A stretch of DNA of 64,000 nt, from positions 2,609,501-2,673,500 of the forward strand of contig NC_008380.1 of the NCBI RefSeq assembly GCF_000009265.1. The letters run 5' to 3'. Every line of letters starts with the position of its first letter. Positions within the stretch are counted from its first letter, which is position 1. Below, one piece after another: positions 33,085 to 41,910 of the stretch. The notes under the pieces are model-generated. The model was not told the origin of the DNA. It searched no databases and was given only the letters and a program-made list of their open reading frames with translations. This DNA is from Rhizobium johnstonii 3841 (GTDB lineage Bacteria; Pseudomonadota; Alphaproteobacteria; Rhizobiales; Rhizobiaceae). Made by a program: the position numbers and the translations under genes.

Positions 33085-34941
33085 TCAAAGCGTGCGGCTG
33101 CGCCACAGCCAGGCGTCGATGCGGCTTGCTCGGCCACGCAGCGCCGTTTCCAATGGTCCCTCCATCCGGCCGGACTGCGTGAGCCTGCTATCGGGACCGG
33201 CGGCGCGGACGATTTCGGCGCTCAGCGCCAGCTCGACGCCGTGGCGGGCGGCGACCTCCATCAGCCGGCTGCCGACATTGATGGTGTCGCCCGCCGCCGT
33301 GATCTGCTGCCGGTCGCCGGTGCCCAACCGCGAGGCGACGATCGGGCCGCAATGGGCGCCAACCTTGAAGCCGATCTTCTTCTGGGCAAAGCCCGCATGC
33401 GCTTGAAGCCAGGCCCTTGTGCGCTCGCAGAGGCTGACCGCACAGGCAGCGGCGCGGGCGGCGTCGTCATCGGCCGGCTCCGGCAGGCCAAACAGGATCA
33501 TCGCCCCGTCGCCCATGAAGCTGGTGATGGCGCCGCCATGGGCGCGCGCCTCCTCGTCGACCAGTTCGAAGAAGCCGCTCAGCATCTCGCTCACCGCCAC
33601 CGGCCCGACATTTTCGCTGAGGCCGGTGAAGCCCGAGAGATCGATGAAGATGACGGCGGCGTTCTGGCGCACCGGCGCGGCAAGGAAATTCGGATCGCGC
33701 GCCAGCCACTCGCCGAGCCCGGGCGCCTCGATGCGCTGCAGGAGCGCGCTCTGCTCGGCGAAATGACGGGCGCGGCCGCGGTCGAGCCAGAGTTCGGCCG
33801 CACCATAAGCCAACGCCGGCGGCAGCGCTGCGGCGATCGGCAGCGCTGCACTCAGCCAGTAGCCATGTGCAAAGGCCGACAGATTGAGCATCGCCCAGAC
33901 GAACAGCGTCAGCACGATGATAACATAGCCTGCCGCACTCCGCCGCCAGGCGACCAGCGACACGAGCACGATCGGCAGTCCGATGGCGGTGGCGGCATCG
34001 ATCAGCCGCATCCTGCGGTCGCGCACCATGCCGTCACCGGTAACAAGATGGGTGATCGCCGTCGACATCACCTCGACGCCGGGCATGACGGGATCGAACG
34101 GTGTCGGGAAGACGTCGCCGCCGCCGGTAACAGTCGAACCGATGACGACGATGCGGCCAGCCACCGCATCTGCCGAAAGCTTGCCATCCAGCGCATCGGC
34201 GGCGCTGAAGGTGGCGATGCTGCCGTGCCCGCCATAGAAGGTCACCGGCAGACGCTGGCCGATATCTGTGGGAATGCGCAGCTTTCCGAGCATGATGGCG
34301 TCACGTTCGATCGTGGGATCGACGCCGAGCGCCACCGACGCGGTACGCAGCGGAAAAGCCGGATCCAGCCGGTCTGCGGCACGCGAGATCAGCGGAATGA
34401 AGCGCGGCGTGCCGGTCTGGTCGGTTGCGACATTGACGATGCCGACCGCGGCTGCCTCGGCAAAGCGGGGAAGCGGCAACAGCAGCTGGTTTGCCTCCGG
34501 GATGGCGGCAAACGGATCCTCGGCCGCATCGGTGACCCGCTGGCTGCTTTGCGCGAAAGTGGCCGCGGCCGCAATCACGCTTGGCCCCTGGCGAAGGGCT
34601 GATGTCAGCGCCGCATCACCCGCCTCCGGCCCCGGATCGACCAACAGAATGTCGATCGCCAGGGCCTTCGGCTTCAACGCGGTGATCGCATTGGCGAGGC
34701 GCGCAAGTGTCGCCCGATCGAGCGGATAGCCGTGGGCGGCCGCGGTGCGGTCGTCGATCGCGACGATCGAGACGACGGGAGGCGGTGTCTTCGCCCCGAC
34801 GATGGCGCTGCGGATATCGGCAAGCGAGGCCTCCATCCGGTCGAGAAGGCCGCTTCCGGCATGGAGATTGACATAGCCGAGCGCAGCTCCCCAAAGACCG
34901 GCGAGCAGCAGCGCGATCACTGTCAGCAGGCGATGATTCAT
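33085..34941 (-). CDS. CHASE2-domain class III adenylate cyclase
   Basis: 618 residues. Residues about 20-290 form a periplasmic CHASE2 sensor after an N-terminal helix (VVSIVAIDDRTAAAHGYPLD, DPVMPGVEVMSTAITHL). Three hydrophobic helices follow (315-400), then a class III cyclase domain (about 425-610). Metal-binding Asp residues are in VIFIDLSGFTG and SFMGDGAMILFG; the purine/transition-state region reads AAGDTINVGSRLMEVA with Asp, Asn and Arg all present. It should make cAMP in response to an extracytoplasmic signal. It begins 5 bp after the FecR gene, with which it forms a unit. Confidence 0.9.
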   Translation of the reverse strand: MNHRLLTVIALLLAGLWGAALGYVNLHAGSGLLDRMEASLADIRSAIVGAKTPPPVVSIVAIDDRTAAAHGYPLDRATLARLANAITALKPKALAIDILLVDPGPEAGDAALTSALRQGPSVIAAAATFAQSSQRVTDAAEDPFAAIPEANQLLLPLPRFAEAAAVGIVNVATDQTGTPRFIPLISRAADRLDPAFPLRTASVALGVDPTIERDAIMLGKLRIPTDIGQRLPVTFYGGHGSIATFSAADALDGKLSADAVAGRIVVIGSTVTGGGDVFPTPFDPVMPGVEVMSTAITHLVTGDGMVRDRRMRLIDAATAIGLPIVLVSLVAWRRSAAGYVIIVLTLFVWAMLNLSAFAHGYWLSAALPIAAALPPALAYGAAELWLDRGRARHFAEQSALLQRIEAPGLGEWLARDPNFLAAPVRQNAAVIFIDLSGFTGLSENVGPVAVSEMLSGFFELVDEEARAHGGAITSFMGDGAMILFGLPEPADDDAARAAACAVSLCERTRAWLQAHAGFAQKKIGFKVGAHCGPIVASRLGTGDRQQITAAGDTINVGSRLMEVAARHGVELALSAEIVRAAGPDSRLTQSGRMEGPLETALRGRASRIDAWLWRSRTL

Positions 34942-34946
34942 GGGAC

Positions 34947-35465
34947 TTATTGGCCGAGACGGGCAAGAAGGGCAGCGGCGCGCGGCGCCGGCCAGCGACG
35001 CACGACGAGGGGTTCGGTTCCGGCGGTAACGTCAACGCCCTCGCCCGGCGACAGCACCACCGGCTCGCCGGCCGGCCGGCGAACTGCGACGCTGCCTCTG
35101 ACGACCAGCACCGAGGTCTGGCCGCCTGCGACATCGACAGCCCATTGTGTGCCGCGCACGGCCGCGATCGCCTGCGGCGTCACGACCTGGAAACCGCCGG
35201 CGTGCTGGGTGTTATCGACATCGACAAGAATGGCCTTGCGGCGCAGCGATGCCGAATCGGGACTGCCGTCACGGTTGCGGTCGACAAGGCTGTAGGCCGC
35301 GCCGGCTTCTGCTGTCACCGTCACGCCGCCGGGACAACTGAGCACCTGGCGGGCGCCGGCATCACGCGATACCGTGCAGCCGGCAGACTGCGCAAAGGCC
35401 GCCCCATGCGGAATGAGGCCGGCAGCGAGTGCGGCGGCAAAAAGGCTGCGAAACGTCGTATTCAT
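34947..35465 (-). CDS. Secreted FecR-domain protein
   Basis: 172 residues with a signal peptide (MNTTFRSLFAAALAAGLIPH, then GAAFA) after AGGGGA. The FecR fold appears in VTVTAEAGAAYSLVDRNRDG, VVTPQAIAAVRGTQWAVDVA and TSVLVVRGSVAVRR. It has no FecI sigma factor or TonB receptor next to it, so it is not a classical iron-dicitrate sensor. Its tight linkage to the CHASE2 cyclase suggests that it is the periplasmic partner or ligand of that sensor. Confidence 0.85.
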   Translation of the reverse strand: MNTTFRSLFAAALAAGLIPHGAAFAQSAGCTVSRDAGARQVLSCPGGVTVTAEAGAAYSLVDRNRDGSPDSASLRRKAILVDVDNTQHAGGFQVVTPQAIAAVRGTQWAVDVAGGQTSVLVVRGSVAVRRPAGEPVVLSPGEGVDVTAGTEPLVVRRWPAPRAAALLARLGQ

Positions 35466-35617
35466 GGAAAGTCCCCTTGACCGTGCGGAACAGCTCTTTC
35501 GAAAGCGCCCGCCAACCGTCTTCTTCCCAACCGTCTTCTTCGATCTAAGACATGATAGCCGAATTCAAATATTTCCCTAGGCAAAAAAGCAAATCGGCGC
35601 AATCGCCGGCGGAATTA

Positions 35618-36823
35618 TTACGCTCTATTATCGGTTTCAGGCGCCGGTCCGGTATAACGCGCCCGCGGCCGGATCAATTCGCCGCTGTCGATCTGTTCCA
35701 TTGCATGGGCAAGCCAACCGACTGAACGGGCAAGCGAGAAAATGATGATCGGCGCCTCCCTTGGGAGATCGAAGGCGGCGGCCATTGCGGCAAGCGCGAA
35801 ATCGACGTTGACCTTCTCGCCGACCATCTCCTCGCCCACTTCCCGGACCTCGGCAAATTGCGGCGGCAGGGGGAAGTGCGACAGCAGCGCCAAGGCCCTG
35901 ACATCGCCATCGGGATAGAGCGGATGGCCGAAGGCCGAAAGGCGATTGCCCTGGGCAAGCGTACGGCGGATCGCCTGCTCCGCCCCAAGGGTGGAAGCGG
36001 TCTCGATCAAGGCGCCGACGCCCTGCCAGGCAGCGCCGTGCAGCGGCCCTGTCAGTGTCGCCAGACCGGACAGCACGGTGGCCGAAAGCGCTGCACCCGC
36101 CGATGCCGTGACCCGCGCCGCAAAGGTCGAGGCGTTGAGTTCGTGATCGGCAAGCAGCACCAGCGCGCGGCGCAGACAATCGGCTGCATCCGGCCGCTGC
36201 CAGCTTGCTGCAAGCCTGAGATGCAGCGGCCGGTCGGAAGGCCCCGGCGCCAGCGCATCAGCGACCGTGCAAAGAACCCCGCTTGCTTCACGCCGAAGTG
36301 CTGCCTGCGAGCGGCCGAGCGACGGCAGATCGGATGTCACCCGCCCCGCCAACGCCAAGAATGCCGCCTGAAGCGACGGAGAGGCATGTCCGGTCCCGCT
36401 GCCGGAGGAGAGTCTTTCCGCGCCGTTCCAGAGCAGTGCCGCCGTCTGCTCGAGCGTCGCGACGTCAGCGAAACCGGCCGCATCCTTTCCGCGATAGAAA
36501 AGCCGTCCGCCGATGATGGTGGAGATTGCCGACGACAAAACCGGATCGCCCCAGCGGATCGCCTCGGCGGCGACCGTTTCGGTCCTGCGGCGGCCGGCAT
36601 GGCGTTCGGCAAGCCGCTGTACGTCGGCAGCCTGGTAGAGGCTGCGGCGCGGGTCGGCGGGATCCGCCTTGGCGCGGATGCGCCCGCGGCTGACATTGGC
36701 ATAGAGCGTCTGCGGCTTGGTCTTCAACGCCCGCAACGCCTCTTCGGCAGTCAGCCACGATATCGGAACCTCACATTGATCAATTGCATCAAGATTGACG
36801 TCAATGAGACTAGGTCCGATCAT
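35618..36823 (-). CDS. Citrate synthase-family protein with N-terminal HTH-like segment
   Basis: About 401 residues from ATG 36823. The N-terminus reads ISWLTAEEALRALKTKPQTL then YANVSRGRIRAK, a MerR/excisionase-like helix-turn-helix often fused to alphaproteobacterial citrate synthases. The catalytic domain has LADHELNASTFAARV, TLTGPLHGAAWQGV, LSAFGHPLYPDGD and KVNVDFALAAM, keeping both His and the Asp. The true start is uncertain: ATG 36823 lacks a ribosome site, and two palindromes would then lie inside the gene. A start nearer 36760 is possible. Divergent from a paralogue at 36848. Confidence 0.82.
   Translation of the reverse strand: MIGPSLIDVNLDAIDQCEVPISWLTAEEALRALKTKPQTLYANVSRGRIRAKADPADPRRSLYQAADVQRLAERHAGRRRTETVAAEAIRWGDPVLSSAISTIIGGRLFYRGKDAAGFADVATLEQTAALLWNGAERLSSGSGTGHASPSLQAAFLALAGRVTSDLPSLGRSQAALRREASGVLCTVADALAPGPSDRPLHLRLAASWQRPDAADCLRRALVLLADHELNASTFAARVTASAGAALSATVLSGLATLTGPLHGAAWQGVGALIETASTLGAEQAIRRTLAQGNRLSAFGHPLYPDGDVRALALLSHFPLPPQFAEVREVGEEMVGEKVNVDFALAAMAAAFDLPREAPIIIFSLARSVGWLAHAMEQIDSGELIRPRARYTGPAPETDNRA
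36775..36805. promoter_or_regulatory. Tandem palindromes between divergent citrate synthase genes
   Basis: ATTGATCAAT (36775-36784) and ATTGACGTCAAT (36794-36805) are both perfect palindromes with related half-sites (ATTGA), centred about 20 bp apart, two helical turns. This is a convincing double operator. The HTH-bearing paralogue next to it is one candidate binder. Confidence 0.55.
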
Positions 36824-36847
36824 CCCGGTCGTAAAGGAGAAAACGAT

Positions 36848-37936
36848 ATGAAAAACGGCTTGGAAGATGTCATTGCTGCCGAAACGCAGCTTTCGGATGT
36901 CGATGGCGAAGCGGGACGACTGATCATCCGCGGTGTATCGCTGGATCACCTGGTTGCAGACGGCACCTATGAAGGCGTCGCCGCCCTGTTGCTCGATGGG
37001 CTGATGGAAAAAAGCTTCGACGAAGCGGAATTGGGCGACTGGTTGGCGCAGGCGCGAACGAGGATTTTCGGCCATATCAAGGCCGCCGATGCCGCCCTGC
37101 TCGCTTTGCCTCCTGTTGATGCGATGCGGGCGCTGATCGCCCGCCTGCCCGACGGCGAGGATTTCGATACCGCTCTCAGCCTTCTGGCTGCGCCCGCAGT
37201 TTTCCTGCCGGCGATCCTTCGCAAGCAACGCGGCAAAAGACCGATCGCGCCCGACGCCTCGCTGTCTCAGGCGGCCGATATCCTGCGCATGCTGACCGGA
37301 AAATTGCCGACCAGGGAGCAGACGTCAGCACTCGACACCTATCTCGTGACGATTTCGGACCATGGCCTCAATGCCTCGACCTTTGCATCGCGCGTCATTG
37401 CCTCGACGCAGGCCGGCCTCACCTCTTCCGTACTCGCGGCGGTCAGCGCGCTGAAAGGGCCACTGCATGGCGGCGCGCCCGGTCCCGTGCTCGACATGCT
37501 GGATGCGATCGGAACGGCGGAGAATGCTTACTCGTGGCTCGGCGAAGCGCTCGACCGCGGCGAAAGGCTGATGGGCTTCGGCCACCGCATCTATCGCGTC
37601 CGCGATCCGCGCGCCGATGCGCTGAAGGGCGCGCTGAAGCCGCTGATATCAACCGGACAGGTGAACAGCGCCCGCAGCGCTCTGGCGGAAGCCGTGGAGG
37701 TCGCTGCATTGGCGATCCTGAAGGCACGCAAACCGAACCGGCCGCTCGACGTCAATGTCGAGTTTTATACCGCGCTGCTGCTCGAAGCGCTCGGCTTTCC
37801 CCGCGAGGCCTTCACCGGCGTCTTCGCGATCGGCCGCACCGTCGGATGGCTGGCCCATGCCCGCGAACAGGCGCTCGACGGCCGGCTGATCCGGCCGCGC
37901 TCGGTCTATATCGGGCCGCTACCGGCGGCTGCGTGA
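36848..37936 (+). CDS. Citrate/methylcitrate synthase family protein
   Basis: 362 residues from ATG 36848 with AAAGGAG upstream. Family motifs are ISDHGLNASTFASRVIASTQ, LKGPLHGGAPGPVLDMLDAI and LMGFGHRIYRVRDPRA, giving both catalytic His residues. The position of the catalytic Asp (NVDF) reads NVEFYTALLLEALGFPRE, a Glu instead. Such NVEF forms occur in a branch of the family. It would condense acetyl-CoA or propionyl-CoA with oxaloacetate; the exact substrate cannot be told. No HTH is fused to this copy. Confidence 0.85.
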   Translation: MKNGLEDVIAAETQLSDVDGEAGRLIIRGVSLDHLVADGTYEGVAALLLDGLMEKSFDEAELGDWLAQARTRIFGHIKAADAALLALPPVDAMRALIARLPDGEDFDTALSLLAAPAVFLPAILRKQRGKRPIAPDASLSQAADILRMLTGKLPTREQTSALDTYLVTISDHGLNASTFASRVIASTQAGLTSSVLAAVSALKGPLHGGAPGPVLDMLDAIGTAENAYSWLGEALDRGERLMGFGHRIYRVRDPRADALKGALKPLISTGQVNSARSALAEAVEVAALAILKARKPNRPLDVNVEFYTALLLEALGFPREAFTGVFAIGRTVGWLAHAREQALDGRLIRPRSVYIGPLPAAA

Positions 37937-37974
37937 AGATTGAATTCGGCGGCAGCATGTCCTGCCGCCGATCC

Positions 37975-38445
37975 CTAACCGCCGACGAAAGCGGCCAGAT
38001 TGCCGAGCGTCGAGCGGCACCCTTCCTCATTGTCTTCGAGGCGGATCCCGGACGGAATATTGCCACAGACCATCGTCACATCGGTGCCGCCATCCGCAGG
38101 CGACAACATCGTGCTGACGGTCATCTCGCCGGAAAAGCCCTCGTCCTCGGAATCGAAGATTGTTGCCCAGACGATCCGTTCGTCGGGCACGAGCTTGGCA
38201 AAGCGGCCTTCGAACCTGTCTGTCTTGTCGGAGGTCTTGCCCGGTTGCGATGTCTCGTCGTCGGGATAGACGAGCGACATGCTGAAGGCACCGCCTTCCC
38301 TGCCCTCGAAGGCATGGACGATGCCCTTCATGGTATCAGGCGGAAGCCAGGTGGCGACCGCATCTGCATCGAGGAAGGCGCGGTAGATGCGCTCGCGCGG
38401 CGCTGCGATGAAGCGTGAGACGGTCGTGCTGCGTGAAGGGGTCAT
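37975..38445 (-). CDS. SRPBCC (AHSA1/START-like) family protein
   Basis: 156 residues of the activator-of-Hsp90-like START fold: TVSRFIAAPRERIYRAFLDA, then WLPPDTMKGIVHAFEGREGG, and a C-terminal helix ending EGCRSTLGNLAAFVGG (W in most members is replaced). These are ligand-binding domains of mostly unknown function. The gene stands alone between the citrate synthase and pyrG genes. Confidence 0.82.
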   Translation of the reverse strand: MTPSRSTTVSRFIAAPRERIYRAFLDADAVATWLPPDTMKGIVHAFEGREGGAFSMSLVYPDDETSQPGKTSDKTDRFEGRFAKLVPDERIVWATIFDSEDEGFSGEMTVSTMLSPADGGTDVTMVCGNIPSGIRLEDNEEGCRSTLGNLAAFVGG

Positions 38446-38476
38446 GCCGGCAAGTTAGCGCAGGCTTGGATGTTAT

Positions 38477-38506
38477 CCAGATCGCGTCTGAAACAACGCG
38501 ATCTGG
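38477..38506. other. Perfect 10-bp-stem hairpin downstream of pyrG
   Basis: CCAGATCGCG and CGCGATCTGG with a 10-nt loop lie between pyrG and the SRPBCC gene, both on the minus strand. It could end pyrG transcription or act in the SRPBCC leader. No U-tract. Confidence 0.5.
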
Positions 38507-38518
38507 TGCTGTCAGTCG

Positions 38519-40147
38519 TCAGACGAGACGGCTCTGTTCCGTCGCCGCTTCTATGAAGCTGGCAAACAGCGGATGCGGGTCGAGCGGCCGGCTTTTCAGT
38601 TCCGGGTGGTACTGTACGCCGATGAACCAGGGGTGATCGGGATATTCGATCGTCTCCGGCAGCACACCATCAGGCGACATGCCGGAGAAGACGAGGCCGC
38701 AGTTTTCAAGCCGGTCCTTGTAGTCGACATTGACCTCGTAGCGGTGGCGGTGACGCTCGGAAATATCGGTGGAACCGTAGATATCCGAGATCTTCGTGCC
38801 CTTCTTCAGCGCCGCCTTGTAGGCACCGAGGCGCATCGTGCCGCCGAGATCGCCGGCTGCCGTGCGCTTCTGCAACTCGTTGCCCTTGACCCATTCGGTC
38901 ATCAGGCCGACCACCGGCTCTTTCGTCGGACCGAATTCGGTCGAGGAGGCACCGGACACGTCGGCGAGATTGCGCGCCGCCTCGATGACCGCCATCTGCA
39001 TGCCGAAGCAGATGCCGAAATACGGCACCTTGCGCTCGCGGGCAAAGCGGGCAGCGTGGATCTTGCCTTCCGAACCGCGTTCACCGAAGCCGCCGGGCAC
39101 GAGGATGCCGTGCACCTTTTCGAGATAGGGCGCCGGATCTTCCTTTTCGAAGACCTCGGACTCGATCCATTCAAGATTGACCTTGACGCGATTGGCGATG
39201 CCGCCGTGATGCAGCGCCTCGATCAGCGACTTATAGGCATCCTTGAGGCCGGTATATTTGCCGACGATCGCGATCGTCACCTCGCCCTCCGGCGTGCGGA
39301 TGCGGTTGCAGACCTCTTCCCACGGGTCGAGCCGCGGCTTCGGCGCCGGCTCGATACCAAAGGCCGCGAGCACCTCGTCGTCGAGGCCTTCCTTGTGGTA
39401 GGCTATCGGGACATCGTAGATGTTGGCGACGTCGAGCGCCTGGATGACGGCAGACGGGCGAACGTTGCAGAACAATGAGAGCTTACGGCGTTCGGCTTCC
39501 GGAATTTCGCGGTCCGCCCGCACCAGCAGGATATCGGGATGAATGCCGAGTGCCTGCAGTTCCTTCACCGAATGCTGCGTCGGCTTGGTCTTGAGCTCGC
39601 CGGCCGCCGGAATATAGGGCATCAGCGTCAGGTGAACGTAGACGGCGGTGCCCCGCGGCAGGTCGTTTCCGAGCTGGCGGATCGCCTCCATGAAGGGCAT
39701 CGCTTCGATGTCGCCGACCGTGCCGCCGATCTCGCAGATGACGAAGTCGTAGTCGTCATTGCCCTCGATGACGAAATCCTTGATCTCATTGGTGACGTGC
39801 GGAATGACCTGCACCGTCGCGCCGAGATAGTCGCCGCGCCGTTCCTTGTCGATGATGTTCTTGTAGATGCGGCCGGTGGTGATGTTGTCGGTCTTGGTCG
39901 CCGAACGCCCCGTGAAGCGTTCGTAGTGACCGAGATCGAGATCGGTTTCCGCGCCGTCGTCGGTGACGAAGACCTCGCCGTGCTGGGTTGGGCTCATCGT
40001 GCCCGGATCCACGTTCAGATAGGGGTCGAGCTTGCGAAGCCGAACCCGATATCCACGGGCCTGCAGTAACGCTCCGAGAGCCGCGGCCGCAATTCCTTTT
40101 CCGAGAGAGGAAACCACGCCGCCAGTGATGAATACGTATCGCGCCAT
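38519..40147 (-). CDS. pyrG: CTP synthase
   Basis: Makes CTP from UTP with glutamine. 542 residues from ATG 40147, beginning MARYVFITGGVVSSLGKGIA. The amidoligase half has DPYLNVDPGTMSPTQHGEVF and ICEIGGTVGDIE. The C-terminal glutaminase half has GILVPGGFGERG and the nucleophile Cys in YFGICFGMQMAV. Downstream of tpiA and secG, a common alphaproteobacterial order; a terminator after secG separates the transcripts at least in part. Confidence 0.98.
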   Translation of the reverse strand: MARYVFITGGVVSSLGKGIAAAALGALLQARGYRVRLRKLDPYLNVDPGTMSPTQHGEVFVTDDGAETDLDLGHYERFTGRSATKTDNITTGRIYKNIIDKERRGDYLGATVQVIPHVTNEIKDFVIEGNDDYDFVICEIGGTVGDIEAMPFMEAIRQLGNDLPRGTAVYVHLTLMPYIPAAGELKTKPTQHSVKELQALGIHPDILLVRADREIPEAERRKLSLFCNVRPSAVIQALDVANIYDVPIAYHKEGLDDEVLAAFGIEPAPKPRLDPWEEVCNRIRTPEGEVTIAIVGKYTGLKDAYKSLIEALHHGGIANRVKVNLEWIESEVFEKEDPAPYLEKVHGILVPGGFGERGSEGKIHAARFARERKVPYFGICFGMQMAVIEAARNLADVSGASSTEFGPTKEPVVGLMTEWVKGNELQKRTAAGDLGGTMRLGAYKAALKKGTKISDIYGSTDISERHRHRYEVNVDYKDRLENCGLVFSGMSPDGVLPETIEYPDHPWFIGVQYHPELKSRPLDPHPLFASFIEAATEQSRLV

Positions 40148-40234
40148 GGGATTCACCGGATACCTTTTCAAAAACGATTCCACCAGCCCAAAAATTCTTT
40201 TCCAGAACTTTCGATGCGTGGCGCAGAAATCTGA

Positions 40235-40269
40235 ACAAAAGAAAACCGGCAGACCCGAGGGCCTGCCGG
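40235..40269 (-). terminator. Rho-independent terminator after secG
   Basis: On the minus strand CCGGCAG-N10-CTGCCGG is followed by TTTTCTTTTG, 22 bp beyond the secG stop and before pyrG. Confidence 0.75.
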
Positions 40270-40290
40270 CGGTTTATGTCGAAGACCGGT

Positions 40291-40812
40291 TTACTGTCCC
40301 GTCGGGACGCCGGAGGGCTGAGCCGGTGCCGGCGTAGCCGGAGCTGCAGGCGTTGCCGGTGCAGTCGTTGCCGGAGCAGTCGTTGAAGGCGCTGTGGCCG
40401 CCGGGGCCTGAGTGCCAGTTGCCGGAGCTTGAGCGGCGGGAGCCTGCGGTGCGGGTGCTGCCGCGCCGCTGCTCGGAACGCCGTTGCCGGCCGGCGGGGT
40501 TGCCGGAGCCTGCGCTCCGCCGAGCGAATCGAGAATGCCGTTGCCCTGGCCGCCTGTTGCCGGAATGCGGTCGAGAATGTCGCTCGGACGGCCCTCGTAA
40601 CGCGTCAGGATGCCGAGGCCGAGCGAAGTCAGGAAGAACAGGGTCGCAAGGATCGCGGTCGTGCGCGTCAGCGCATTGGCCGTGCCGCGGGCCGACATGA
40701 AGCCGGAACCGCCGCCGATGCCGAGGCCGCCGCCTTCCGAGCGCTGAATGAGCACGACGCCGACAAGGGCGAGCACGATCATGAGATGGATGACAATCAA
40801 TACGGTCTGCAT
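40291..40812 (-). CDS. secG: Protein translocase subunit SecG
   Basis: 173 residues. The N-terminal 75 residues are the conserved SecG: helix MQTVLIVIHLMIVLALVGVV, LIQRSEGGGLGIGGGSGF and a second helix (TTAILATLFFLTSLGLGIL). It supports SecYEG export in the inner membrane. The remaining roughly 95 residues are a low-complexity Ala/Pro/Thr tail (repeated APATT/PAT units), long compared with E. coli SecG but common in rhizobia. Confidence 0.93.
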   Translation of the reverse strand: MQTVLIVIHLMIVLALVGVVLIQRSEGGGLGIGGGSGFMSARGTANALTRTTAILATLFFLTSLGLGILTRYEGRPSDILDRIPATGGQGNGILDSLGGAQAPATPPAGNGVPSSGAAAPAPQAPAAQAPATGTQAPAATAPSTTAPATTAPATPAAPATPAPAQPSGVPTGQ

Positions 40813-40943
40813 GGGTCCAGTCCTGCCCGCCTGGAGACGGACAAAGTTAAGAATTCTGGCGGCTCTTTACATGAGGCTTTCATCTATTCCAAGCCCTTCA
40901 GCCCGGAATAAACTCGGGAATAAACCCAGGAATAAAAAATGCC

Positions 40944-41714
40944 TCAGGCGAGCAGCGCCTCATAGGCCCGGTAGATGGCGAGGAAGTCGGCCGCTTTCAA
41001 GCTCGCTCCGCCGATCAGCGCGCCGTCGACATTGGCAATGCCCATCAACTCATGGGCATTGGCCGGCTTGACCGAGCCGCCATAGAGAAGACGCATCTTG
41101 CGGCCTTCGTCGCCGAAGCGGACCGCAAGCTCTGCCCGCATGAAGGCATGCGCCTTTTCGACATCACCTGATGTCGGCGTCACGCCGGTGCCGATCGCCC
41201 AGATCGGCTCGTAGGCGATGACTGTGCTCTCAGCGGTGGCGCAGTCCGGAACCGAGGCGGAAAGCTGGCGCTTGATGACGTCGAGCGCCTGGCCTGTCCG
41301 GCGTTCATCCGCGGTCTCGCCGATGCAGATGATCGCCGTCAGCCCGGCAGCAAAGGCGGCCTCCGCCTTGGCGCGTACCAGATGATCCGTTTCGGCATGG
41401 TCGGTGCGCCGCTCGGAATGGCCGACGATGACATAGGTGCCGAAACAATCGGCAATCATCTCGGCCGAGATGTCGCCGGTATGCGCACCTGATGGGTTCT
41501 GATGGCAGTCCTGAGCGCCGATCGCCAGCGGGCTATCGGTGCACAGCGCCGTCGCCACATAGAGCAGCGTCGCCGGCGGGCAGATCAGCGCTTCGACCTT
41601 GTCGGCCAGCGGCGGGCGAACACCCTCGGCGATCGTCTTGATCTGATCCAGCGAGGCACGCATGCCATTCATTTTCCAGTTTCCCGCCACAAGCGGGCGT
41701 ACATCAGGTGTCAT
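40944..41714 (-). CDS. tpiA: Triosephosphate isomerase
   Basis: 256 residues from ATG 41714. TIM barrel with PLVAGNWKMNGM at the N-terminus (catalytic Lys), YVIVGHSERR (catalytic His), VIAYEPIWAIGTG (catalytic Glu) and LLYGGSVKPANA (phosphate loop). Interconverts DHAP and glyceraldehyde-3-phosphate. The protein is cytoplasmic. The frame extends upstream to 41768, but the family starts just before the NWKMN strand. Confidence 0.96.
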   Translation of the reverse strand: MTPDVRPLVAGNWKMNGMRASLDQIKTIAEGVRPPLADKVEALICPPATLLYVATALCTDSPLAIGAQDCHQNPSGAHTGDISAEMIADCFGTYVIVGHSERRTDHAETDHLVRAKAEAAFAAGLTAIICIGETADERRTGQALDVIKRQLSASVPDCATAESTVIAYEPIWAIGTGVTPTSGDVEKAHAFMRAELAVRFGDEGRKMRLLYGGSVKPANAHELMGIANVDGALIGGASLKAADFLAIYRAYEALLA

Positions 41715-41910
41715 GCTGGCCTTCCACAATCTGCTTATGCCTTGGGCAATATCAAAAGCTTGCAGCAAAGAAAAGCATCATGCCCTTGACGTAAGGGGAA
41801 TCTCTGCGATCCCGCGCATATTTCTGCCGAAAATCGTCAGCTACAGCGCCGCGTGTCTTTTCAGACACGCCAGGGTAGCATTTTGAATACACGCATCGGC
41901 TCGATTCACT

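Noticed and set aside
36776..36792. FNR/FixK box between the citrate synthase genes
   Set aside because: TTGAT and ATCAA are present but separated by 7 bp instead of 4; the palindromes described fit better.
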